In this document: positions 1 to 8,701 of the stretch, in pieces
Numbering within the stretch: position 1 is the stretch's first letter
Layout of the letters: every line of letters starts with the position of its first letter
Assembly (NCBI GenBank): GCA_027065385.1
Contig: JAMOOP010000041.1
Location: 1 to 53,979, forward strand
Direction of reading: 5' to 3'
DNA: 53,979 bases
DNA from: Campylobacteraceae bacterium
GTDB lineage: Bacteria > Campylobacterota > Campylobacteria > Campylobacterales > Sulfurovaceae
Program-made: the position numbers and the translations under genes
The notes under the pieces: generated by a model
The model's input: only the letters and a program-made list of their open reading frames with translations
What the model was told of the DNA's origin: nothing
Databases searched by the model: none

Positions 1-70
1 GTCTTTGGGTCTTTATGAAGATGATGAATGTCTTAAAGATTTATGATGTTGATTCTCTTTTTGCCTTTAA

Positions 71-313
71 AGAGCAGATTGGGGATATGATGGGATTGGA
101 TATTTAAGTTGTGTAGAAAGGTATGGATATATTATACTTATGACAAAATTTCCACCATTAAATAAAGATGAATTTTTAAACTGGTGGTATAGAAGAGATA
201 TAACACATATTAGCTTTTTTACCCCTAAAAGCTTTGAGATAATGGCTAAAAAGGTGGATTTAAAAATAGTTAAAACCCTAAATAATAATATTGTAATTTT
301 TCAAAAATGTTAG
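71..313 (+). pseudogene. C-terminal remnant of a class I SAM methyltransferase-like protein
   Basis: One frame is open from about position 71 to a TAG at 311-313. From the internal ATG at 140 it reads MTKFPPLNKDEF, then WWYRRDITHISFFTP, then KSFEIMAKK. The pattern of a WWY-R-D-x-THISFFTP block followed by a hydrophobic last strand is what I know from the C-terminal end of small SAM-dependent methyltransferases. The same frame is closed by stops at 44-52 and 68-70, and the nucleotide-binding half is not visible, so this is either a frameshifted gene or the tail of one that starts outside the window. It overlaps the next reading frame by 7 bp. The first 70 bases hold no other gene I recognise. 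The family call rests on motif feel only. Confidence 0.4.
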
Positions 314-760
314 AGATACTATATCAAGATAGATACCTTGTAGCTATCAATAAACCATCAGGACTATTAGTTTATAAATCACCAATAGATAAAAAAGAGA
401 CAAGATTTGCACTACAATTAGTAAGAGACCAAATAGGTGAGTTTGTCTATCCTATACATAGATTAGATAAACCAACATCAGGAGTACTTATTTTTGCACT
501 AAGTAGTGAAGTAGCAAAATTAATGTCTGATATATTTAAATCTCATAAAATAGAAAAAGAGTATATTGCAGTTGTTAGAGGATATACTAAAAATAGTGAA
601 CTTATAGATTATGATTTAAAACTGTTGTTAGATAAAAAAGCAGTTGAACTTCCATTTGCTGTTAGTCGCTATCCTGTTGCTAGATATTCATTAATTAAAC
701 TTTTACCACAAACTGGAAGAAAACATCAACTAAGACGACATCTAAAACATATCTTTCACC

Positions 761-1132
761 GTTCTACAAAACTTACTCAAACTTACCTATAGTTAGGTTT
801 GTATGAAATTTGCTTCCTGTTTCAATGATACTAGTTAAAGTTAGAAGTCCAGCTCCTAAATTCATTGCCGTTATCTCCACAGGCGTTACTTTCCGATGAA
901 CTATCGGTAGTTATTTTGCTTTAAAATAAAGCTTTATTAAAAAAGTTATTTAAATCTTGGTTTTCGATAAAATAACGATTGAATTATATCATAAACTAAT
1001 TACTTTTTTGCTTAAATAAAAACTATTAAAAACACAAAAGAACTAAAATATCCATTTTTATAGAGTTAAGAACTTATTTATTTAAATTAAAATAGATAAG
1101 TATAAGTAAATATTTCTAAGCAGTTATAAACC
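761..1132. mobile_element. 372-bp insertion splitting truC
   Basis: The insertion is defined by the two halves of truC on either side. The trinucleotide ACC occurs at 758-760 and again at 1130-1132 and could be a short target duplication. The left third (773-910) carries, on the minus strand, the last 45 codons of what looks like a transposase. The rest is very AT-rich and without open frames. No convincing terminal inverted repeats are visible, so this is more likely a decayed or internally deleted insertion sequence, or a MITE-like derivative, than an intact element. Part of the stretch (1072-1101) can fold into a weak AT hairpin. Confidence 0.6.
773..910 (-). pseudogene. Transposase C-terminal remnant
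   Basis: Reading the minus strand from 910 to the stop at 773-775 gives a 45-residue tail with the segments HRKVTPVEITAMNLGAGLL, TLTSIIETGSKFHTN and a final IGKFE. It has the look of a DDE-type transposase C terminus and sits inside an insertion, which is the main support. A stop codon immediately precedes it in frame and nothing upstream is coding, so the rest of the protein has been lost. The IS family cannot be assigned without a search. Confidence 0.35.
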
Positions 1133-1351
1133 CCATTGTAGGAGATACCAAATATGGACGAACTGAACATAATAATCTATTTCGTAAAGAGTTTAATTGT
1201 CATAGGCTTTTGCTACATGCTAGAAGCATATCTTTTAACCACCCAATTAGTGGTGAATTAGTAGTTATTGAGGCTAAATTTGATGAGGTTTTTAAAAAAT
1301 TAAATAGGTCTCTATTTAGTATGGATTTCTAAATCCACACTAAATTAGAGA

Positions 1352-1909
1352 TTAATCTTTAATTTCATACTGCTCTCTACCCATCTCATATAAATCATTA
1401 CCATAAGTATCATTAATTACGGTAACAGGGAAATCTTTAACTGTAATTTTTCTTACAGCTTCAGGACCTAACTCTGGATAAGCTATAACTTCAGCAGATG
1501 TTATCTTTTTGCCAAGTAAAGCCCCAGCACCTCCAGTTGCTCCAAAGTAGATACCATTATACTCAACACAAGCATCTTTTACTGCTTGATTTCGTTTTCC
1601 TTTACCTATCATACCTTTTGAACCATGTTTTAACATAGCGGGAGAGAAACTATCCATTCTATAACTAGTAGTTGGCCCTGCACTTCCTATTGGGTCACCT
1701 GGTTTTGGAGGAGTAGGCCCTACAAAATAGATTACACTCCCTTCTATATCAAAAGGTAGCTCTTCACCATTTTCAATTAGTTTAACTAGTCGGCTATGTG
1801 CTGCATCTCTTGCTGTAAAAAGAGTACCATTTAGTAAAACAGTATCTCCTGCTTTTAATTTTTTTGTATCTTCACTTGTTAGTGGTGTTGTTAAAGTATA
1901 TTGTGCCAT
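1352..1909 (-). CDS. Fumarate hydratase class I, beta subunit
   Basis: This 185-residue protein corresponds to the C-terminal (beta) half of class I fumarase / L(+)-tartrate dehydratase. It shows the typical opening TTPLTSEDTKKLKAGDTVLL, the swivelling-domain motif GPTPPKPGDPIGSAGPTTS, the block SRLVKL and a later YFGATGGAGALLG, and is of normal length for a separate beta subunit. It lies 9 bp downstream of the alpha-subunit gene on the same strand, so the two are almost certainly one transcription unit forming the heteromeric, [4Fe-4S]-dependent enzyme that interconverts fumarate and malate. Tartrate dehydratase is the alternative within this family. The malate dehydrogenase gene directly upstream favours the fumarase (TCA cycle) role. 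Confidence 0.88.
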   Translation of the reverse strand: MAQYTLTTPLTSEDTKKLKAGDTVLLNGTLFTARDAAHSRLVKLIENGEELPFDIEGSVIYFVGPTPPKPGDPIGSAGPTTSYRMDSFSPAMLKHGSKGMIGKGKRNQAVKDACVEYNGIYFGATGGAGALLGKKITSAEVIAYPELGPEAVRKITVKDFPVTVINDTYGNDLYEMGREQYEIKD

Positions 1910-1918
1910 TTCTTATCC

Positions 1919-2770
1919 TTATATAGTAATATGAGTATGTCTTGATGAGTGACATTGAACATTAACAGATACTGGTAAAGATGCAATATGACATGGATTT
2001 GCTTCAATATGAACAGCTAAAGCTGTCTTTGTTCCACCCATACCCATTGCACCAATTCCTAACTTATTAATCTCTTCTAAAATTGTCTGCTCCATCTCGT
2101 CCATTTCAGGGTCAGGGTTTTTACTTCCAATATCTCTAAATAGAGCATGTTTAGAACTAATACAAGCTTTCTCAAATGTTCCACCAATTCCAACACCTAC
2201 AGTTATTGGGGGACAAGGGTTTCCACCTGCATCTGAAATTACCTCTTTTACATAATTAATAATTCCCTCTTTTCCTGCAGCTGGTGGGAAAACTTTAGCA
2301 CGACTTACATTTTCACTTCCACCACCTTTTGCAGCATACTCTATCTCTATCTTATCACCTGCTACTATATCAAAATGGATAATTGCTGGTAGGTTATATC
2401 CTACTGTATCTTTTAAGTTTGCTCTACTAAAAGGTTCACAAGTTGAAGCTCTTAAATATGCCTCTTTGTACCCTTGCTCTGTACCTTTATTAATAGCATC
2501 TTTTAAAAGACCACCTTTAATCTTAACCTCATCACCAACCCTAACAAAAAATACAGCTAAACCTGTATCTTGGCATAATGGTCTTTTTTCATTTTTAGCA
2601 ATATTAGCATTCTCTAATATCTGTCTAATAACCTCTTTACTTACTGGAGATTTCTCATTGTGCATCGCCTCTTCTAGTGCATCGTAGGTATCCTGTGGTA
2701 GGTCAGTTCCACAATGTACTATAATATCTCTAACAGCTTTGACTACAACATCAAATTCTATTTCTCTCAT
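1919..2770 (-). CDS. Fumarate hydratase class I, alpha subunit
   Basis: At 283 residues it matches the alpha (catalytic N-terminal) subunit of two-component class I fumarase. Visible motifs are [13 protein letters not shown] (Cys66), KGGGSENVS around residue 150, [14 protein letters not shown] (Cys186) and VQCHSSRH near the C terminus (Cys273). These three Cys are the likely ligands of the [4Fe-4S] cluster, assigned by position. The start ATG is preceded by a GGAG ribosome-binding site. The beta subunit follows after 9 bp. Such enzymes are oxygen-sensitive, consistent with a microaerobic or anaerobic lifestyle. An AT-rich inverted repeat with a -10-like hexamer lies about 70 bp upstream. Confidence 0.9.
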   Translation of the reverse strand: MREIEFDVVVKAVRDIIVHCGTDLPQDTYDALEEAMHNEKSPVSKEVIRQILENANIAKNEKRPLCQDTGLAVFFVRVGDEVKIKGGLLKDAINKGTEQGYKEAYLRASTCEPFSRANLKDTVGYNLPAIIHFDIVAGDKIEIEYAAKGGGSENVSRAKVFPPAAGKEGIINYVKEVISDAGGNPCPPITVGVGIGGTFEKACISSKHALFRDIGSKNPDPEMDEMEQTILEEINKLGIGAMGMGGTKTALAVHIEANPCHIASLPVSVNVQCHSSRHTHITI

Positions 2771-2821
2771 AAAGTCTCCTGTTTTAATAGTTTGGCTCTA
2801 TTCTACTCTTAGGTTTATTAA

Positions 2822-2851
2822 TATAGTATAAATAAATACTATTATACTATA
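2822..2851 (-). promoter_or_regulatory. AT inverted repeat with -10-like hexamer upstream of fumarase genes
   Basis: A perfect 10-bp inverted repeat (arms 2822-2831 and 2842-2851, 10-nt loop) lies in the spacer between mdh1 and the fumarase alpha gene. On the minus strand it contains TATAAT at 2841-2846, about 70 bp before the fumarase start codon. It could be an operator overlapping a promoter, or simply a weak AT hairpin closing the mdh1 transcript. There is no T-tract that would favour a terminator. Confidence 0.35.
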
Positions 2852-2922
2852 GGCTATATAGACAATGTGAAATATTGTAGTTATTAAATCCCCCAAAATG
2901 GTAATAGATACTCTAACTACTC

Positions 2923-3870
2923 CTATTTATCAAAAAAACCACCATTCTCTAAAATAGCAATATTCTCTTTTATGGATTTAACAGCTATATCAAACTTCTC
3001 TTTAGTTTTATCATCAAAATCAAGTTCAATTATCTTTTTAATTCCACTAGCACCCAATACACAAGGAACACCAATAGCTACATCTTTATATCCGTACTCA
3101 CCATCTAATATAGCACAACTTGCTATTACTTTATCTTCATCACTTAAGATTGACTCAACCATAGCTGAAATTGCTCTACCTGGTGCATAAAATGCTGATG
3201 TTTTTAGATGTTTTACTATCTCTGCTCCACCATTTTTAGTTTTTTGGACTACATCTTCTATATCCTCTTTTGATAGGATTTGAGTAAGTGGAACACCTCC
3301 TACATCTGTAACTTCTGGATATGGTATCATATTTTCACCATGTTCACCTATTACCATAGCTCTTGTTTGTGATGCTCCAAATCCTGTTTTTTGATAGATT
3401 TGATATGCCATTCTTGAACCATCTAATGCACCACTCATTCCTATAACTCTATGTCGTTCCCAACCTGTTATTTTTTGAACTACAAAAGTCATAACATCTA
3501 AAGGATTAGATACACAAAGAATTATTGCTTCAGGTGAATGTTTTTTAATATTTTCAGAAACTTGTTTTACAATACTAGCATTAATATTTAATAAATCTGC
3601 TCTAGTCATATCTTTTTTTCTAGGAACACCTGCTGTAATTACCACTACATCACAATCTTTAATCTCTTCAGGTGTTCTAACACCTCTTACTACAGTTCCT
3701 CTTAATGAATAATTTGTAGCTTGTGCTATATCTATGGCTTTTCCAATAGCTACCTCTGGCATAATATCATATAAAATAATCTCATGACATGTTCCACTTA
3801 ATGCTAATGCGTAAGCTGTACTAGCTCCAACTGCTCCTGCTCCAACTATTGCTACTCTTCTTCCTATCAT
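2923..3870 (-). CDS. mdh: Malate dehydrogenase 1 (NAD type)
   Basis: A 315-residue lactate/malate dehydrogenase-family enzyme. The N-terminal Rossmann motif is GAGAVGASTAYA, and the end of the second beta strand reads ILYDIM, with the Asp that normally binds the NAD ribose hydroxyls. The substrate loop has PRKKDMTRADLL, with the Arg typical of malate rather than lactate enzymes. Next come VSNPLDVMTF and the catalytic His in GEHGENMIPY. It oxidises malate to oxaloacetate with NAD in the cytoplasm. It lies between the fused Etf gene and fumarase. An AAGGA ribosome-binding site precedes the ATG. A second, divergent Mdh is encoded at 7748-8701. Confidence 0.9.
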   Translation of the reverse strand: MIGRRVAIVGAGAVGASTAYALALSGTCHEIILYDIMPEVAIGKAIDIAQATNYSLRGTVVRGVRTPEEIKDCDVVVITAGVPRKKDMTRADLLNINASIVKQVSENIKKHSPEAIILCVSNPLDVMTFVVQKITGWERHRVIGMSGALDGSRMAYQIYQKTGFGASQTRAMVIGEHGENMIPYPEVTDVGGVPLTQILSKEDIEDVVQKTKNGGAEIVKHLKTSAFYAPGRAISAMVESILSDEDKVIASCAILDGEYGYKDVAIGVPCVLGASGIKKIIELDFDDKTKEKFDIAVKSIKENIAILENGGFFDK

Positions 3871-3895
3871 TAAAAAAATCCTTTATATTTTTTAA

Positions 3896-3914
3896 TATGG
3901 GGTTAAACCCCATA
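3896..3914. repeat. GC-rich hairpin between etfBA and mdh1
   Basis: Perfect 7-bp arms, TATGGGG at 3896-3902 and CCCCATA at 3908-3914, with a 5-nt loop, fall just after the etfBA stop codon and before the mdh1 ribosome-binding site. On the minus strand the hairpin is followed by an A-rich rather than a T-rich run, so complete termination is doubtful. A partial terminator or an mRNA-processing and stability element that sets the etf:mdh ratio is possible. Confidence 0.4.
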
Positions 3915-3919
3915 AATTT

Positions 3920-5857
3920 CTATTTAACCTCTAATCCGAATGTAAAACCATTTTTAACTTTATCTATAAGTACAGGTAAAATATCCTCATACTCACCAAC
4001 TACACCAAAGTCTGCATTTGAGAAAATTGGCTCTTTTGCATTATGGTTAATAGCTACTATAGTATCTGACTCTTTCATACCTGCTATATGTTGTACTGCA
4101 CCACTAATACCTATAGCAATATATACTTTTGGTCTAACTGTTTTTCCAGTCTGTCCTATCTGTCTTGCATAAGGAGCAATTCCCTCATCTACTACAGGAC
4201 GACTACTTGCCCACTCTGTATTTACTCCTTGCTCTTTTAATGAAGATGCTAACTCTTTAACTAGCTCTAAATTATCACTAACTGCACCTCTTCCACCTGC
4301 TACTATAATATCAGCTTCAAATAGATTTTGTAATCCACCCTCACCAATTACTGTCTCTATAATTTTAGATGCAAAATCATCTTCACTTAAATTTGGACTG
4401 AATGGTGTGATTTTTCCCTCTCTACTACTATCTGGAGTTGGTACTTCAAATGTTCCTGCTCTTGCAGTTGAGATTTGAGGACATACAAAACCTAAAATAG
4501 TAGCTAGTTTAGACTCTCCATAAGTTGGTCTTCTTGATTCTAATATAGGAGCAAAGATTTTTTTCTCTTTTCTATTAATATGTTCACCAATCTCTAAAGC
4601 AGTACAATCGGCTGTTACTCCACCTTTTACTTTTACACCTATTCTAGGAGCTAACTCTCGTCCTGCTGTAGTAGCTGCAAATAGTGCAATTTCAGGATTT
4701 TTATCTTTTATAACTTGTTCAAAAATTGAAGCAAATGGTAAAATTCTATACTCTTCTAATCTATTATCATCAACAACAATAACCTCATCACTACCGTGTG
4801 CTACTAACTCTTTTGCTAAATCACCTATATCTTTACCAATTAAAAGAGTCATCACTTTAGTGTTATTTCCTAACTGCTCTGCTAACTCTCTTGCTGGAGT
4901 TAAAAGTTCTAATGATGGTCTTGAAATTTTGCCTTTAACAACTTCTGCCCAAGTTAAAATTCCTTTTGCACCATTTCTAAAATCAACCTCTTCAAAACCT
5001 TCAGGTCTTTTTTTAGCCTTTTTAGCTTTTTTCTCTTTTACTTCAATAGTGTTTTTACCAGCTTTAATATTATTAAGTAGGGAGTTGACTAATTCTATCT
5101 CATTATGACCCTCTGCCATTTTAATTTCAGCTCTTTCACTCTTAATATTAGCTACCTTTGCAACAATTGTAGGACTTCCACTTAAACCAATATTCTCATC
5201 ACTTAAATTAATATCATCTATATTAAATGTAGTAATTTCACTATGTCTTGCCTTTACTGCACCACTAAGTTTTGGTCTTCTTGGAGGAATTCCTGTTGGA
5301 GTAAAAGATAAAGTACATGGAAGTGGTAAGCTCATCATTTGATACCCACCTTCAATAATTCTTTTTGCCTCTATGTGACCATCTATTAAATTAGCAGTCT
5401 CAATAAATGTAGCTTGTGGAATATCCATATTTTCAGCAACTTGACTTGGAACATGGGCTGTATCTCCATCACTTGTTTGTCGTCCTGCTACAATTATAAA
5501 ATCTTCATTTAATCCTTTACCAAATCCTAAATGTTTAAGCATAGTAGATATTGCTAAACCTGTAGCAAAAGTATCAGAACCTCCTAATCTTCTATCACTT
5601 AAAAGATACGCTTCATCATAACCCATAGATAAAGCTCTTTTTAATGACTCCTCAAAAGATGGAGGTCCCATTGAACATACTATAAGTTTTGCTTCAGGAT
5701 TTTCATTTTTCATCTGTAGCCCAGCTTCAAGTGCATAGCTACAGTCAATATTAATAATAGATTTTGCTTTAGTTCTATCCATTAAACCATCATCACCCAT
5801 TCTCATCTCTGATGGGAGTGGAACTTGTTTCATTAAACTAATTATTGTTAATGCCAT
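3920..5857 (-). CDS. Fused electron transfer flavoprotein, EtfB-EtfA
   Basis: The 645-residue protein joins both ETF subunits in one chain. Residues 1 to about 260 are EtfB-like (opening LMKQVPLPSEMRM, GGSDTFATGLAIS, and a DGDTAHVPSQVAE nucleotide-binding block). A Lys-rich linker, EKKAKKAKKRP, lies near residues 270-290. From about 300 onward it is EtfA-like, with FAD motifs VAGGRGAVSDN, SRPVVDEG, RQIGQTGKTV and GISGAVQHIAGM. EtfB and EtfA are usually separate subunits. The gene is 31 bp downstream of ETF:quinone oxidoreductase, so the fusion most likely passes electrons from a flavin dehydrogenase to the membrane quinone pool. The donor is unknown. The gene lies between Etf-QO and mdh1, within the TCA cluster. 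Confidence 0.88.
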   Translation of the reverse strand: MALTIISLMKQVPLPSEMRMGDDGLMDRTKAKSIINIDCSYALEAGLQMKNENPEAKLIVCSMGPPSFEESLKRALSMGYDEAYLLSDRRLGGSDTFATGLAISTMLKHLGFGKGLNEDFIIVAGRQTSDGDTAHVPSQVAENMDIPQATFIETANLIDGHIEAKRIIEGGYQMMSLPLPCTLSFTPTGIPPRRPKLSGAVKARHSEITTFNIDDINLSDENIGLSGSPTIVAKVANIKSERAEIKMAEGHNEIELVNSLLNNIKAGKNTIEVKEKKAKKAKKRPEGFEEVDFRNGAKGILTWAEVVKGKISRPSLELLTPARELAEQLGNNTKVMTLLIGKDIGDLAKELVAHGSDEVIVVDDNRLEEYRILPFASIFEQVIKDKNPEIALFAATTAGRELAPRIGVKVKGGVTADCTALEIGEHINRKEKKIFAPILESRRPTYGESKLATILGFVCPQISTARAGTFEVPTPDSSREGKITPFSPNLSEDDFASKIIETVIGEGGLQNLFEADIIVAGGRGAVSDNLELVKELASSLKEQGVNTEWASSRPVVDEGIAPYARQIGQTGKTVRPKVYIAIGISGAVQHIAGMKESDTIVAINHNAKEPIFSNADFGVVGEYEDILPVLIDKVKNGFTFGLEVK

Positions 5858-5888
5858 ATCTTCTCCTTATTTTTTATCTTTTTACTTC

Positions 5889-7547
5889 TTACATATAGTT
5901 ATAATCTGGACCATCTCCACCATAAGGCGTTGTCCAAGTTATACCACCATTTGGAGATTTAATATCACAAGTTTTACAATGCACACAGTTTTCAGCATGA
6001 AGTCTTAAAGATTTTTTCCCATCTTTATCAATATGAAGTTCATAAACTTCAGCAGGACAGAAAGACTCTTCAGATAAATTATACTGCTCTATATTTGACT
6101 CTTGGAACTCTTTAGGATTATTAATAACTAGGTGAGGAGGTTGATGTTCATCGTGCATAGCTTTTGAGTAGTAAACATCTGTTACTTTATCAAAGGTTAA
6201 CTTCTTATCAAACTCTAATTTATCAGCAAATCTCTCTTTAAATGGAACACCTTTAAACTCTGATACCTTTTGAGTAGTTTTATAATCAGCTTCATAAGGA
6301 GGTACAATTAAACAAGCCCCACCAGTTACAAGTTGAATACCCATTTTAAGACCACCTAAAATCATACCCTCTTGCATAACAGCTCTCATATTTCTAATTG
6401 GATATAACTCTTTATAAATAGAACTATCATTTACAAGTTTTTCATAATCAGATAATACCTCTTCACTTGTATCACCTTTAACAATAGCTTTAGATGCAGT
6501 TCTAGCTGATAATATTCCTGAACGAACGGCTAAATGAACACCTTTCAGTCTTGCTGTAGTTAAGAACCCTGCACTATCTCCTACTATCATAAAGTTATCA
6601 CCATAATATTTAGGAATTGAGTGCCAACCACCCTCTGGCAATGTTTTTGCACCAAACTCTAATATCTTTCCACCCTCTAAAAATTTAGATACATAAGGGT
6701 GAGTTTTCCAAATCTGCATAGCTGCATGAACATCAAAAGATGGGTCTTTATAGTCAAGTCCTACAACTAATCCTAAAGCCACTTTATTATCTTTTAATCC
6801 ATATATAAATCCACCACCAAACTCTGATTTATCTTCAAGTGGATAACCGAATGTATGATATACAGCTCCCTCTTCTATATTACCCTCTGGAACACTCCAT
6901 AACTCTTTAACTCCAAGAGAATATATCTGCTCTTTTTTCCCTTCATCTAAATCATATCTATCAATAAGTTTTTTAGCTAAACTTCCTCTTGTTCCCTCTG
7001 CTAAAATAGTTATATTAGCTTTTACTACCGTTCCCTCTTGGTAGTTCTTTTCTCTTTGTCCTGTTGGAGATACACCAGTATCTTTAGTTTTAACTCCTAC
7101 AACTTTACCATTTTCATATACCATACTATCAACAGAAAAGCCTGTATATATCTCAACACCTTTTTCTTCAGCAACAGAGGCTAAATATTTACACACCTGA
7201 CCTAATGATGCTGTATAGTTACCATTATTTGACATATATGGTGGGTGAAAAGGTAGTTCCATTTCACCATCTTCACTAAGTTTAGTTGTAACATCTGTAG
7301 ATACTTTAGAGTCAAATGGTATTTTATCAAACTCTGCAGGGGTTAATAGGTCTTTAAATACAGCAGGTCTTATAACAGCACCTGATAGTATATGTGAGCC
7401 TACTGAATTTCCTTTTTCAATAAGCATTACTTTTTTGGTCTCACCTTTTTGTTTGAACAAATTGGCAAGTTCAATAGCAGTAGCAAGTCCAGCAGGGCCT
7501 GCTCCAACAATGAGTACATCAGTTGAGATAATATCACTATTATTCAT
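5889..7547 (-). CDS. Electron transfer flavoprotein:quinone oxidoreductase
   Basis: The protein is 552 residues from the ATG at 7547. I prefer this ATG to the TTG one codon earlier because the GGAGAGG ribosome-binding site is then 5 nt away. The N terminus carries the FAD-binding motif VGAGPAGLATAIELA. The middle has an FAD-family GD motif, MIVGDSAGF. The C terminus holds the single [4Fe-4S] domain typical of ETF-QO, with CPAEVYE, then NCVHCKTCDIK, and ends TTPYGGDGPDYNYM. The enzyme accepts electrons from reduced ETF and reduces membrane quinone (menaquinone, as expected for this phylum). It is directly upstream of its presumed partner, the EtfB-EtfA fusion. Confidence 0.92.
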   Translation of the reverse strand: MNNSDIISTDVLIVGAGPAGLATAIELANLFKQKGETKKVMLIEKGNSVGSHILSGAVIRPAVFKDLLTPAEFDKIPFDSKVSTDVTTKLSEDGEMELPFHPPYMSNNGNYTASLGQVCKYLASVAEEKGVEIYTGFSVDSMVYENGKVVGVKTKDTGVSPTGQREKNYQEGTVVKANITILAEGTRGSLAKKLIDRYDLDEGKKEQIYSLGVKELWSVPEGNIEEGAVYHTFGYPLEDKSEFGGGFIYGLKDNKVALGLVVGLDYKDPSFDVHAAMQIWKTHPYVSKFLEGGKILEFGAKTLPEGGWHSIPKYYGDNFMIVGDSAGFLTTARLKGVHLAVRSGILSARTASKAIVKGDTSEEVLSDYEKLVNDSSIYKELYPIRNMRAVMQEGMILGGLKMGIQLVTGGACLIVPPYEADYKTTQKVSEFKGVPFKERFADKLEFDKKLTFDKVTDVYYSKAMHDEHQPPHLVINNPKEFQESNIEQYNLSEESFCPAEVYELHIDKDGKKSLRLHAENCVHCKTCDIKSPNGGITWTTPYGGDGPDYNYM

Positions 7548-7604
7548 CAAGTCCTCTCCCTATATGTTAAGATTACTTATTAAACATTAATTTTGCTTAT
7601 AAGC

Positions 7605-7610
7605 ATTATA
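7605..7610 (-). promoter_or_regulatory. Candidate -10 element for the etf genes
   Basis: The minus strand reads TATAAT here, 58 bp before the Etf-QO start, in a spacer that has an mdh2 hairpin further upstream. A short inverted repeat, ATACC-N7-GGTAT (7615-7631), lies just upstream of it, roughly in the -35 region. Campylobacterota sigma-70 promoters depend mainly on the -10, so the absence of a clear -35 is not a problem. This is motif matching only. Confidence 0.35.
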
Positions 7611-7709
7611 AAAAATACCTAAAATTGGTATATAATTACAAATAAAAATAGGTTAAATTGTGTTAATAGTTAGAAGTTGTGAATAAGAGTAACAAACATT
7701 ATTACGAGT

Positions 7710-7738
7710 GATGATAAATATAAAGAATATTTATCATC
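7710..7738 (-). terminator. Hairpin after mdh2
   Basis: Perfect 11-bp arms, GATGATAAATA at 7710-7720 and TATTTATCATC at 7728-7738, with a 7-nt loop, start 10 bp past the mdh2 stop codon. The T-tract after it on the minus strand is poor, so it is a stem-loop of uncertain termination strength. Its position suits separation of the mdh2 transcript from the etf transcript. Confidence 0.5.
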
Positions 7739-7747
7739 TACTAAAAA

Positions 7748-8701
7748 TTATGAGTCGAAAAACTTTAACTCATTTAGAGTATCAACCATCTCTTGAACAG
7801 ATGCTACAGAGTGAGCAAATCTTTTCATCTGTAGAGGTTTTAGACCCATTTGAATAATCTCTTCAGCTCCACCTGCCCCAATCATTACAGGAACGCCTGA
7901 TACTATATCTTTATATCCATACTCACCGTTAAGCATAACAGCACAAGAGTGAATTTGATTTGTATCTTTTAAAATAGCCTCTACCATTACAGTAGTAGAT
8001 TTTGCAGGTGCATAATATGCAGACCCATTTCCTAAAAGATTTACTATTTGAGCTCCACCATTTCTAGTTTTTTTAACAATCTCACCAATCTCTTCAGAAT
8101 CTAGTAAATCATCAATAGGTACACCTGCAACAGTTGTAAATTTAGGAAGAGGAACCATAGTATCACCATGTCCACCCATAACAGTTGCACGAATTTGACC
8201 TGCACCATACTCTAGTTTCTCATAAATAAAATGAGCCATTCTAGCACTATCTAATATTCCTGCCATTCCTAAAACTCTTTCTCTTGGAAAACCTGTCTCT
8301 TTAAGAGTAACATAAGTCATAACATCAAGTGGATTAGATACAACAACAACAATAGCATTTGGTGCATGTTCTTTTATCTCTCTAGCATAAGTTTTAACAA
8401 TCTCTGCATTTTTTACAAGTAAATCATCTCTACTCATTCCAGGAGTTCTTGGCGCTCCAGCTGTTATTACTACAACATCAGAACCTGCCATATCTTCTGG
8501 TCCTTTAGCAGCTTTAACTATAGTGTGTTGTCTAGCTGCATTAGAAGCTTGTGACATATCAAGTGCTTTTCCCTTTGCTACATCAAAATTTCTTCCTCTT
8601 AATACAACATTATGACACACCCCGTTCATTGCCAATATAAACGCTACGGTTGAACCAAAATTTCCTGTACCAATAACTGTTACTTTTTTACCTTTTGACA
8701 T
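7748..8701 (-). CDS. Malate dehydrogenase 2, possible NADP(H) preference
   Basis: A 317-residue lactate/malate dehydrogenase-family protein with the Rossmann motif GTGNFGSTVAF, the malate-type substrate loop PRTPGMSRDDLL, VSNPLDVMTY, the helix DSARMA and the catalytic His in GGHGDTMVPL. It differs from Mdh1 at the end of the second beta strand. Where Mdh1 has LYDIM (Asp for NAD), this protein has LRGRNFD, losing the acidic residue and gaining two Arg. In this fold that change is a recognised sign of NADP(H) binding. The reaction is malate/oxaloacetate interconversion; the cofactor switch is inference. It is probably transcribed on its own, with a hairpin behind it and a 497-bp gap ahead of it. 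Confidence 0.87.
   Translation of the reverse strand: MSKGKKVTVIGTGNFGSTVAFILAMNGVCHNVVLRGRNFDVAKGKALDMSQASNAARQHTIVKAAKGPEDMAGSDVVVITAGAPRTPGMSRDDLLVKNAEIVKTYAREIKEHAPNAIVVVVSNPLDVMTYVTLKETGFPRERVLGMAGILDSARMAHFIYEKLEYGAGQIRATVMGGHGDTMVPLPKFTTVAGVPIDDLLDSEEIGEIVKKTRNGGAQIVNLLGNGSAYYAPAKSTTVMVEAILKDTNQIHSCAVMLNGEYGYKDIVSGVPVMIGAGGAEEIIQMGLKPLQMKRFAHSVASVQEMVDTLNELKFFDS

Larger units (their letters stand above)
307..1332 (+). pseudogene. truC: Disrupted tRNA pseudouridine synthase (TruC/RluA family)
   Basis: The N-terminal part (307-760) has the TruC/RluA hallmarks: an opening YLVAINKPSGLLV, the catalytic-loop motif HRLDKPTSGVL, and the late motif TGRKHQLRRHLKH. The normal continuation is not adjacent. 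It reappears at 1132-1332 as PIVGDTKYGRTEHN, then CHRLLLHA, and ends at TAA 1330-1332. Removing 761-1132 (372 bp) restores the expected join HIFH-PIVGDT in the same frame. A second lesion is likely: between the acidic segment near residue 100 and the ELPFAVSRYP motif, roughly 25 residues usual in this family are missing. In-frame stops in the insert make the gene product truncated and probably inactive. The enzyme would modify U65 of tRNA. Identification is firm; loss of function is inferred. Confidence 0.8.
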
